Shown: positions 7,109 to 16,739 of the stretch, piece by piece
Layout: each line of letters starts with the position of its first letter
How positions within the stretch are numbered: the first letter of the stretch is position 1
NCBI GenBank assembly: GCA_022539475.1
Contig: VCMS01000003.1
Coordinates: 1 to 21,780 of the forward strand
Length of the DNA: 21,780 nucleotides
From: Gracilaria domingensis
Taxonomy: Eukaryota; Rhodophyta; Florideophyceae; Gracilariales; Gracilariaceae
Direction of reading: 5' to 3'
Program-made: the position numbers and the translations under genes
The notes under the pieces: generated by a model
Told to the model about the DNA's origin: nothing
What the model saw: only the letters and a program-made list of their open reading frames with translations
Databases searched by the model: none

Positions 7109-8221
7109 CTAGCTTGCACACCCTCCAAAGAAGACATAACAGCAGAAAGAGAACAGGCACGAAAGGGATAGGAAAAAATAATTATAGTGGAAATAACTGA
7201 AAAGGCGGACGCGATGATGATATTGAGTGATAGCGGGGCAGAAGAGACCCAGGGAAGCGAGAGACAGTAACTTTATGGCGCCCTGTCGAAATGCTGCGCG
7301 CGGGAAGTACAGGTTTCTTTGAAGTGAGACAAAATGGCTCCAATTTCTCAAAGTTGCGAGCAAAAATTACAACGACAACCACGACTACAACAACAATCAC
7401 AACCATAAACATAAACATAATTCTTCCTTTCTTGATGCCTATACGGGCTCCAATGTTTTTCCCAGTAGGTCTTAAAGCAATAAAGGAACCTTGTATTCAA
7501 GCGATCGTACACAGGTCCATCCAAATTAGAATACTTCGAGAATTCAAGAAATATAATAATTTCACCCCCAGATTTCTCTTCCAACGTACATTTCTCTATT
7601 ACTTCCTCATAGGCAGTCTTTAAGGGGTCTAATCCGTTATGAAGTTCTGACTGCGGTTCTGAATGTACTGAGTCAATCGATCCAACTCCTCCAAAATATT
7701 AATTTCAGTCTCGCTGTTTCTAGAAGCCATGCGAATAACATAATAGTTCCTGGATATTGTCTTATAAGCATCCGTATAATCGCTTGAAATATCATTGGAC
7801 ATGTTGAGAGTGTAGAAAGCGGTTATCGTTGCAGAAAAAGGTTGAAAAGCGGGAAGGCAAGTTGATCGATGATAGTGAGATGAGACCCGGAAGACGGACA
7901 CCACCGCAATGCAAACTGTCTGTCTCAATTTGACATTTTGTCCATGGCTGAATCCTGTTAACCATACACATCCAGCTTGCCACGTTACCACTGTGTGAAC
8001 CTTATTGATAAGGTTCCAATGACAAGAATCCCCGTTTGGATGGAAAGAGGGAATTAGAGGGGAGACGTGAGAACTGCAATGAAAACTTCACAAGCTTATT
8101 AGACGCTCTACGTGATGTATCTCACACAATCACCAATATCACAGCAATCACGATAACTGCAATGTTTATGCCCTGATCTAAACTTCGTTGGTTCTAGTTC
8201 TAATGTTATCCATGAACTCAT
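7109..8221 (-). pseudogene. Gene A, unit 1 copy
   Basis: Start codon at 8221; layout as in the unit 2 copy. The third donor is intact here (GT, at 7530). A missing C near 7631 and an extra A near 7363 break the frame relative to the consensus, both in short homopolymers. Stop candidate TAG at 7111-7109. Confidence 0.3.
7114..7311. repeat. Internal duplicated block, copy at the gene A end
   Basis: Partner of 6614-6810. On the minus strand the similarity begins at the same T-GTACTTCCC point that serves as the gene B donor and ends just after GGTGTGCAA. At the gene A end the block holds a possible donor and the last open frame before TAG at 7109-7111. Confidence 0.85.
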
Positions 8222-8233
8222 TATAATTCTTTA

Positions 8234-8969
8234 TTAATTCCATAACCTCACGCGCCAAAAATTAAGTATTGCCGAAATAACTGCTGCAAAAACAATGATA
8301 CCTTTGATCCCGCTTAGAAGCAAAGCATCAACGCTTTCAATAACTTCGTTTATGCCCCACTTGATTTTAGCGTAATTAATCGTTTTCTTGTTTATCACCT
8401 TGTTTAATAGTGGCAATAGTAAAGTAGAACTCCTCATGAAAGTGACTGCATATCATGATGCATTCTTGATTGCTCCATATAAACCTCGCATACTTCATTT
8501 CGTACTGGAATGAATGAATGATAAACGCTTCGATATCTTTCTTATAGCCCAAGAACTCAATCGATATAAGCAGTGTTTTGGCAATCACTGATAAATTAGT
8601 AATAAAGGGCCAGTAGTTTTCCACCTTCAAAATTTCATCAACACAGCTTAAGAGACATGCGGCCTCAGACCCTACAGGGTTAGGATCAAGAACGATAGAG
8701 TCATGTTGCACACCCTCCAAAGAAGACATAACATCAGAAATGGAAGAGGCACGAAAGGGGTAGGAAACAATAACCAGAATGGCAATACCTGAAAAAACGG
8801 ACGCGATGATGATATTGAGTGATGAGAGGAGAGAAAAGAGCGAGGGAAGCGAGAGACACCAAGTTCATGACGTTCTGTCGAGATGTTGCGCGCGGGAAGT
8901 ACAGACAACAAAACCTGACGAAACATTACCGTACACATTCAGAGTACCGTAAATTTGTCGTCTGGCCAT
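8234..8969 (-). CDS. Gene B: putative two-pass membrane protein, split gene (best copy)
   Basis: Not a family I recognise. The model starts at ATGGCC (8969), directly after an in-frame TGA. Exon 1 is 8969-8903, exon 2 8788-8494, exon 3 8445-8399 and exon 4 8301-8234. Introns are 114, 48 and 97 nt, all GT-AG; the first has a long pyrimidine run and TTTTTTCAG. The joined frame gives about 158 residues. The exon 1-2 junction forms one hydrophobic helix (residues about 19-36, FVVCIAILVIVSYPF). A mixed helical middle follows (SSLEGVQ, then DEILKVENYWPFITNLSVIA). A second hydrophobic segment (IIVFAAVISAILNFW) precedes a six-residue basic tail. Reading through the last donor instead gives a shorter protein ending at 8378-8376. 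Splicing is inferred only. The stop is 12 nt before the start codon of the next gene A. Confidence 0.4.
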
Positions 8970-9202
8970 TCAAAAAACTACTCTCGATACATTTCTGCTA
9001 CAAGTGATAACAAAACCGAAACCAAAAACTCCTGAATAAATTTAGCTGCCAAACCCACAGGCAGCCCGTTCAAGACAAGTCGACCGGCGCACCAAGCTGG
9101 CTGCCATGCTGCTGATGAGATGTCTGCCAATCTGTTGCCAATCTTTGCCACTCTGGCAAAATACCAAAAGTAGCCCTGTAAGACGGGCGCTGTCAGACAT
9201 GG
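8970..9202 (-). other. Stretch between gene A and gene B, open in three minus-strand frames
   Basis: Between the gene A stop and the gene B start all three minus frames stay open for about 35-65 codons. One (ending MYRE before TAG) is hydrophobic and amphipathic, with WYFARVAKIGNRLADISSAA; one begins MSDSARLTGLLLVF; one reads ATFGILPEWQRLATDWQTS and could be spliced onto gene A as a soluble tail using the CTTACAG acceptor at about 9188. Which one is used, if any, cannot be decided. A 7-bp hairpin lies at 9144-9160. The same stretch recurs in each unit. Confidence 0.35.
9144..9160. other. Perfect 7-bp hairpin in each unit
   Basis: TTTGCCA and TGGCAAA pair around a CTC loop; the same hairpin occurs in units 1 and 3. 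It lies in the stretch between genes A and B, about 175 nt upstream of the gene B start on the minus strand. No run of T follows on either strand, so a terminator role is unlikely. Confidence 0.5.
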
Positions 9203-10316
9203 CTAGCTTGCACACCCTCCAAAGAAGACATAACAGCAGAAAGAGAACAGGCACGAAAGGGATAGGAAAAAATAATTATAGTGGAAATAACTGAAAAGGC
9301 GGACGCGATGATGATATTGAGTGATAGCGGGGCAGAAGAGACCCAGGGAAGCGAGAGACAGTAACTTTATGGCGCCCTGTCGAAATGCTGGCGCGCGGGA
9401 AGTACAGGTTTCTTTGAAGTGAGACAAAATGGCTCCAATTTCTCAAAGTTGCGAGCAAAATTACAACGACAACCACGACTACAACAACAATCACAACCAT
9501 AAACATAAACATAATTCTTCCTTTCTTGATGCCTATACGGGCTCCAATGTTTTTCCCAGTAGGTCTTAAAGCAATAAAGGAACCTTGTATTCAAGCGATC
9601 GTACACAGGTCCATCCAAATTAGAATCCTTCGAGAATTCAAGAAATATAATAATTTCACCCCCAGATTTCTCTTCCAACGTACATTTCTCTATTACTTCC
9701 TCATAGGCAGTCTTTAAGGGGTCTAATCCCGTTATGAAGTTCTGACTGCGGTTCTGAATGTACTGAGTCAATCGATCCAACTCCTCCAAAATATTAATTT
9801 CAGTCTCGCTGTTTCTAGAAGCCATGCGAATAACATAATAGTTCCTGGATATTGTCTTATAAGCATCCGTATAATCGCTTGAAATATCATTGGACATGTT
9901 GAGAGTGTAGAAAGCGGTTATCGTTGCAGAAAAAGGTTGAAAAGCGGGAAGGCAAGTTGATCGATGATAGTGAGATGAGACCCGGAAGACGGACACCACC
10001 GCAATGCAAACTGTCTGTCTCAATTTGACATTTTGTCCATGGCTGAATCCTGTTAACCATACACATCCAGCTTGCCACGTTACCACTGTGTGAACCTTAT
10101 TTGATAAGGTTCCAATGACAAGAATCCCCGTTTGGATGGAAAGAGGGAATTAGAGGGGAGACGTGAGAACTGCAATGAAAACTTCACAAGCTTATTAGAC
10201 GCTCTACGTGATGTATCTCACACAATCACCAATATCACAGCAATCACGATAACTGCATTGTTATGCCCTGATCTAAACTTCGTTGGTTCTAGTTCTAATG
10301 TTATCCATGAACTCAT
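9203..10316 (-). CDS. Gene A: putative two-pass membrane protein, split gene (best copy)
   Basis: Not a family I recognise. The model starts ATGAGTTCATGG at 10316. Exon 1 is 10316-10224, exon 2 10169-10096, exon 3 10042-9629 and exon 4 9564-9406 or beyond. Intron 1 (54 nt) has a TCTAAT branch-like site and TTTTCATTGCAG; intron 2 is 53 nt and intron 3 64 nt with a pyrimidine-rich acceptor. Residues 21-32 form a short hydrophobic segment (AVIVIAVILVI). The middle holds SETEINILEELDRLTQYI, likely helical or coiled coil. The basic GARIGIKKGR precedes a strong membrane segment of Met, Phe, Ile and nine consecutive Val. About 246 residues are read before the 3' end becomes uncertain: either the frame runs on to TAG at 9205-9203, or it splices at GTACTT (9405). 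In this copy only, the intron 3 donor is GG instead of GT (9628-9627). Confidence 0.38.
10093..10111. other. 8-bp hairpin over the second gene A splice donor
   Basis: AACCTTAT and ATAAGGTT pair around TTG. The proposed exon 2/intron 2 boundary (AAG|GTTCAC, minus strand) lies inside the stem. Units 2 and 3 are identical here; unit 1 has a two-base loop. It might mask the donor in the RNA; this is inference. Confidence 0.5.
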
Positions 10317-12368
10317 TATAATTCTTTATTAATTCCATAACCTCACGCGCCAAAAATTAAGTATTGCCGAAATAACTGCTGCAAAAACAATGATACCTTT
10401 GATCCCGCTTAGAAGCAAAGCATCAACGCTTTCAATAACTTCGTTTATGCCCCACTTGATTTTAGCGTAATTAATCGTTTTCTTGTTTATCACCTTGTTT
10501 AATAGTGGCAATAGTAAAGTAGAACTCCTCATGAAAGTGACTGCATATCATGATGGCATTCTTGATTGCTCCATATAAACCTCGCTATACTTCATTTCGT
10601 ACTGGAATGAATGAATGATAAACGCTTCGATATCTTTCTTATAGCCCAAGAACTCAATCGATATAAGCAGTGTTTTGGCAATCACTGATAAATTAGTAAT
10701 AAAGGGCCAGTAGTTTTCCACCTTCAAAATTTCATCAACACAGCTTAAGAGACATGCGGCCTCAGACCCTACAGGGTTAGGATCAAGAACGATAGAGTCA
10801 TGTTGCACACCCTCCAAAGAAGACATAACATCAGAAATGGAAGAGGCACGAAAGGGGTAGGAAACAATAACCAGAATGGCAATACCTGAAAAAACGGACG
10901 CGATGATGATATTGAGTGATGGGAGGAGAGAAAAGAGCGAGGGAAGCGAGAGACACCAAGTTCATGACGTTCTGTCGAGATGTTGCGCGCGGGAAGTACA
11001 GACAACAAAACCTGACGAAACATTACCGTACACATTCAGAGTACCCTAAATTTGTCGTCTGGCCATTCAAAAAACTACTCTCGATACATTTCTGCTACAA
11101 GTGATAACAAAACCGAAACCAAAAACTCCTGAATAAATTTAGCTGCCAAACCCACAGGCAGCCCGTTCAAGACAAGTCGACCGGCGCACCAAGCTGGCTG
11201 CCATGCTGCTGATGAGATGTCTGCCAATCTGTTGCCAATCTTTGCCACTCTGGCAAAATACCAAAAGTAGCCCTGTAAGACGGGCGCTGTCAGACATGGC
11301 TAGCTTGCACACCCTCCAAAGAAGACATAACAGCAGAAAGAGAACAGGCACGAAAGGGATAGGAAAAAATAATTATAGTGGAAATAACTGAAAAGGCGGA
11401 CGCGATGATGATATTGAGTGATAGCGGGGCAGAAGAGACCCAGGAAGCGAGAGACAGTAACTTTATGGCGCCCTGTCGAAATGCTGCGCGCGGGAAGTAC
11501 AGGTTTCTTTGAAGTGAGACAAATGGCTCCAATTTCTCAAAGTTGCGAGCAAAATTACAACGACAACCACGACTACAACAACAATCACAACCATAAACAT
11601 AAACATAATTCTTCCTTTCTTGATGCCTATACGGGCTCCAATGCTTTTCCCAGTAGGTCTTAAAGCAATAAAGGAACCTTGTATTCAAGCGATCGTACAC
11701 AGGTCCATCCAAATTAGAATACTTCGAGAATTCAAGAAATATAATAATTTCACCCCCAGATTTCTCTTCCAACGTACATTTCTCTATTACTTCCTCATAG
11801 GCAGTCTTTAAGGGGTCTAATCCCGTTATGAAGTTCTGACTGCGGTTCTGAATGTACTGAGTCAATCGATCCAACTCCTCCAAAATATTAATTTCAGTCT
11901 CGCTGTTTCTAGAAGCCATGCGAATAACATAATAGTTCCTGGATATTGTCTTATAAGCATCCGTATAATCGCTTGAAATATCATTGGACATGTTGAGAGT
12001 GTAGAAAGCGGTTATCGTTGCAGAAAAAGGTGAAAAGCGGGAAGGCAAGTTGATCGATGATAGTGAGATGAGACCCGGAAGACGGACACCACCGCAATGC
12101 AAACTGTCTGTCTCAATTTGACATTTTGTCCATGGCTGAATCCTGTTAACCATACACATCCAGCTTGCCACGTTACCACTGTGTGAACCTTATTTGATAA
12201 GGTTCCAATGACCAAGAATCCCCGTTTGGATGGAAAGAGGGAATTAGAGGGGAGACGTGAGAACTGCAATGAAAACTTCACAAGCTTATTAGACGCTCTA
12301 CGTGATGTATCTCACACAATCACCCAATATCACAGCAATCACGATAACTGCATTGTTATGCCCTGATC
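10274..12368. repeat. Array unit 3 (2095 bp, clean)
   Basis: Complete unit. It shares the CCCTAAA variant near 11046 with at least unit 6, where units 1 and 2 have CCGTAAA. It lacks single bases near 11443, 11522 and 12030; the first two artificially fuse neighbouring frames into a 293-codon open frame at 11290-12171. Confidence 0.95.
10329..11066 (-). pseudogene. Gene B, unit 3 copy (nonsense codon)
   Basis: Exon 1 11066-11000, exon 2 10885-10591 (295 nt, full frame), intron 2 10590-10541 (50 nt), exon 3 10540 onward; stop 10473-10471 if unspliced further, or 10331-10329 with the fourth exon. A C in place of G at 11046 turns codon 7 from Tyr (TAC) to TAG. The same CCTAAA variant is visible in unit 6 and perhaps unit 5, so it is probably a real sub-variant of the repeat rather than an error. 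That argues that some copies are not functional from this start. Confidence 0.35.
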
Positions 12369-12411
12369 TAAACTTCGTTGGTTCTAGTTCTAATGTTATC
12401 CATGAACTCAT
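11300..12411 (-). pseudogene. Gene A, unit 3 copy
   Basis: Start codon at 12411. Exons 1 and 2 match the unit 2 copy. One T is missing near 12030 within exon 3, shifting its first third, while the third donor is intact (GT). Further single-base losses near 11522 and 11443 affect the 3' end and create a 293-codon minus-strand frame at 11290-12171 that mixes two frames of the other units. Stop candidate TAG at 11302-11300. Confidence 0.3.
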
Positions 12412-14630
12412 TATAATTCTTTATTAATTCCATAACCTCACGCGCCAAAAATTAAGTATTTGCCGAAATAACTGCTGCAAAAACAATGATACCTTGATCC
12501 CGCTTAGAAGCAAAGCATCAACGCTTTCAATAACTCGTTTATGCCCCACTTGATTTTAGCGTATTAAATATCGTTTACTTGTCTTATCACCTGTATCATT
12601 TATATATTGGCTCAATAGTAAAAGTAGAACTCCTCATGAAAGTGACTGCATATCATGATGTCATTCTGATTTGCTCCATATAAACCTGCGCCTATACTTC
12701 AATTTCGTACTGAATGAATGAAAGTGGATAAACGCCTTCGATATCTTTCGTATAGCCCAAGAACTCTCAATCGATATAAGTCAGTGTTTTGGCATCACTG
12801 ATAAATAATATCTCAATAAAGAGGCCAGTAGATTTAACACGAACCTTCAAAATTTCATCAACCACAAAGCTTAAGAGACATGCTGGCCTCAGACCCCCTA
12901 CAGGTTAGGATCAAGACGATAGAGTCATGTTGCACACCCCTCCAAAGAAGACATAACATCAGAAATGGAAGAGGCACCGAAAGGGCCGTAGGTATAAACG
13001 AATAACCAGAATGGGGCAATACCTGAAGAAATACCACGTACGCGATGAATGATATTGAGTATAGAGAATGGAGACGAAAGAGCAGAGAGGAGAGGAACGC
13101 GAGAGGACACTCAAGTTATGGACCGTCTGTCAGATGTTGCGCGCGGGATAGTAACAGATAACTCTAAACACACTTGACGCAAACATTACCGTACACATTC
13201 AGCGTAGGCCAGTACCGTAAAATTTGTTCGCTCTGCCCCATTCACAAAGAACTACTCTCGATACATTTGCTGCTACAAGTGGATAACAAAACCGAAACCA
13301 AAACGTCTGAATAAATTAGCTGCCAAACCACAGGCAGGCCCGTCTCAAGACAGCGACCGCGCACCAAGCTGGCTGCCATGCTGCTGATGAGATGTCGCCA
13401 ATCTGTCTGCCAATCTTTGCCACTCTGGCAAAGATACCCCAACAAAGTAGCCCTGTAAGACGGCGCTGTCAAGACATGGCAGCGTTGCACAGACCTACTC
13501 CAAAGAAGACATGAACAGCAGAAAGAGAACAGGCACGAAGGATAGGAAAAAATCAATTTATATATAGTGGAAACTAACTGAAAGGGCGACCGCGCATTGA
13601 TGCTATTGAGTGATAGCGGGGCCAGGAAAAGACCCAGGGAAGCGAGAGGATCAGTAACTTATGGCGCCCTGTCGAGAATTGCTGGCGCGGGAAGTACAGC
13701 GTTTCTTTGAAGTGAGACAAAATGCGGCTCCAATTTCTCACAAAGTGCAGCAAAATTACAACGACATATCCACGATTACAACAACAATCACAACCATTAA
13801 ACATAAACATATTCTCCTTCTTTGGATGCCTATACGCGGCTCCAATGTTTTTCCCAGTAGGTCTTAAAGCAATAGAAGGAACCTTGTATTTCAAGCGAAT
13901 CGTTACACAGGTCCATCCACAATTAGCAATACTTCGAGAATTCAAGGAAATATAATATTTCACCCCCAGATTTCTCTTCAACGTACATTTCTCTATTACT
14001 TCCTCATAGGACAGTCTTTAAGGGGTCAATCCCGTTATGACAGTTCTGACTGCGCGTCTGATTGTAGCTGAGTCAATCGATCACACTCCCCAAAAATTAA
14101 TTTCAGTCTCGCCTGTTTTTGCTAGAAGCCATGCGAACAAACATAATAGTTCCTGGATATTAGCTTATAAGCATCCGTATAATCGCTTAAATATTCATTG
14201 GACATGTTGAGCAGTGGTATGAAAGCGGTTATCGTTTGCAGAAAAAGGTTGAAAAGCGTGGGAAGGCAAGTTGAGTGCGGATGATAGTGAGATGAGACCG
14301 GAAGACGGACACCACCGCCAATGCAAAACTGTCTGTCTCAATTTGACATTTTTGTCCATCGGTGCATGAAAATCCTGAGTTAAACCATAACACATCCACG
14401 CTTGGCCACGTTACCACTGTGTGCAACCTTTATTTGATAAAGCGTTCCATTGACAAGAATCCCGCTTTGATGGCAAAGATGGGAATAGATGGCGGAGACG
14501 TGAAGAACTGCAATGAAACACTTGCACTAAGCACCTTATTAGACGCTCTACGTTTGACATGTATCGTCACACAATCACCATATCACTAGCTAATCTCACG
14601 ATAACTGAGCAATTGTTATGTCCCTGATCT
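12369..14630. repeat. Array unit 4 (noisy, about 2262 bp)
   Basis: The first 110 bases or so match unit 3 closely. From about 12480-12550 one-base insertions and deletions appear every few dozen bases and continue to the end, lengthening the unit by about 8 percent. Recognisable remains of gene B lie at about 12425-13245 and of gene A at about 13480-14675, minus strand, in no continuous frame. Confidence 0.9.
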
Positions 14631-16739
14631 TAAACTTTGCTGTTGTTGGTTTCTAGTTCTAATGTTATCCCATGCAAACTCTATTGATAATTGCTTTATT
14701 AAATTCCAATAACCTCACGCGCCAAAAAATTAAGTATTGCCGAAATTAACTGCTGAGCAAATAATCAACTGATACCTCTGATCCCGCCTTAGAAGACAAC
14801 AATGCATCAACGCTTTCATAATAACTTCGTATTGATCGCCCCACTTGCATTTTTAGCGTAACATTAATCCGTTTACTATGTTCATCACCATTGTGTTTAA
14901 TAGTGGCCATTAGTAAAGTTAGAACTACACTCTGAAATGTACTGCATATCTCATGATTGCCCATTCTGATTCGCGTCTGTCCATATAAACCTCGGATATA
15001 AGCAGTGTTTGTGGCAATCAGTGATAAATTAGTAATAAAGGCCAGTTAGTTTCCACCTTCAAATTTCATCAACACAGCCTTTAAGAGACATGCGGCCTCA
15101 ACCCTACAGGTTAGGACAAGAACGTTAGAGTCATTTGCGTACACCTCCAAAGAAAGACATAACATCAGAAATGGAAGAGCACGGAAAGGGGTAGGAAACA
15201 ATAACCAGAATGGCAATTACCTGAAAAAACGCAACGCGATGCATGATATTAGTGATGGAGGAGAGAAAAGAGCGAGGGAAGCAGAGATCACCAAGTTCAT
15301 GGACCTTTCTCTGTCGAGATGGTTGCGCGCGGGGAAAGTACAGACAACAAAACCTGACGGAAACATTCCGTACACATTTCAGGAGTACGCCTAAATTTGT
15401 CGTCTGCCATTTTCAAAAAACTACCTTCTCGATCATTTCTGGCTACAAGGATACAAAACCGAAACCAAAAACTTCTGAATCATAATTTACTGCGCCAAGA
15501 CCCATCAGGCAGCCCGTTCAAGACAAGTCGACCGGCGACCCAAGCTGGCTGGCCTGCTGCTGATGAGATGTCTGCCAATTCTGTTGCCAATCTTTGCCAC
15601 TCTGGCAAGAATACCAAAAGTACCCTTAAGACGGGCGCGTCAGACATAGGGGGAGCTTGCACACCCCCAAAGAAGACATAACAGCAGAAAGAGAACAGGC
15701 CGAAAGGATAGGAAAAAATAATTATAGTGTGGAAATAACTGAAAAGGCGGACGCGATGATGAATTGAGTGATAGCGGGGCAGAAAAACCCCAGGGGAAAG
15801 CGAGAGACAGTAAACTTTTATGGCCCCTGTCGAAATGCTGCGCGCGGGAAGTACAGGGTTTCTTTGAAGCTGAGAAAAATGGCTCCAATTTCTCAAAGTT
15901 GCGAGCAAAATGATACAACGACAACCACGACTACAACAACAATCACAACCATAAACATAAACATAATTCTTCCTTTCTTGATGCCTATACGGGCTCCAAT
16001 GTTTTTCCAGTAGGTCTTAAAGCAATAAAAGGAACCTTGTATTCAAGCGATCGTACACAGGTCCATCCAAATTAGAATACTTCGAGAATTCAAGAAATAT
16101 AATAATTTCACCCCCAGATTTCTCTTCCAACGACATTTACTCTATTACTTCCTCATAGGCATGTCTTAAGGGGTCTAATCCCGTTATGAAGTTCTGACTG
16201 CGGTTCTGAATGACGAGTCAATCTATCCAACTCTCAAAATATTAATGTTCAGTACTCGCTGTTTCTAGAAGCCAGCGAATAACATAATAGTTCCTGGATA
16301 TTGTACGTTATACAGCATCCTATAATCGCTTGAAATATCATGGACATTAGCAGAGTGTAGAAGCGCGTTATCGTTTGCAAAAAAGGTTGAAACAAAACGG
16401 GAAGGCAGTTATCGGATGATAGTGAGATTGAGACCGGAAGACGGACACCCACCGCAATGCAACTGTCTGTCTCAATTTGACATTTTGTCATGGCTGAATC
16501 CTGTTAACCATACACATCCAGCTTGCCACGTTACCACTGTGTGAACCTTATTTGATAAGGTTCCAATGACAAGAATCCCCGTTTGATGGAAAGAGGGAAT
16601 TAGAGGGGAGACGTGAGAACTGCAATGGAAAAACTTCACAAGCTATTAAACGCTCTACGGATGTATGCGTCAACACCAATCACCAATATCACAGCCTCTA
16701 ACACTGATAGTAACTGCAATTGTGTATGCTCTCTCGGAC
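14631..16739. repeat. Array unit 5 (noisy, with an internal deletion)
   Basis: Same noise pattern as unit 4. At about 14993 a segment of roughly 80-90 bp present in units 1-3 (between CCTCG and GATATAAGCAG) is missing, which removes part of the second exon of gene B. Gene B remains span about 14710-15413 and gene A remains about 15650-16790. Stretches between 15740 and 16130 are relatively clean. Confidence 0.85.

Larger units (their letters stand above)
6085..8178. repeat. Array unit 1 (2094 bp, clean)
   Basis: Complete unit. Relative to units 2 and 3 it lacks one G in the GGGG run near 6665, shifting gene B, lacks one C near 7631, and has one extra A near 7363. Confidence 0.95.
8179..10273. 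repeat. Array unit 2 (2095 bp, clean)
   Basis: Complete unit and the best single copy for reading both gene models. Private differences: A to C at 9628 inside the proposed third splice donor of gene A, one extra G near 9391, and two bases missing near 8460 and 8486 inside the proposed second intron of gene B. Confidence 0.95.

Noticed and set aside
7363..7420. Plus-strand ACA/AAC-rich tract as a microsatellite or Thr/Asn-rich protein
   Set aside because: It is the reverse complement of the poly-Val membrane segment of gene A, and the triplets are mixed rather than a simple repeat.
9367..10086. A 239-codon minus-strand open frame in unit 2 taken as one intronless gene
   Set aside because: Its main part is exon 3 of the gene A model, but the 3' end switches into a Cys-rich frame and stops because of an extra G near 9391. 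Splicing at 9628 instead gives the strong membrane segment.
11290..12171. A 293-codon minus-strand open frame in unit 3
   Set aside because: It exists only because unit 3 lacks single bases near 12030, 11522 and 11443; the other clean units do not have it. It strings together different frames.
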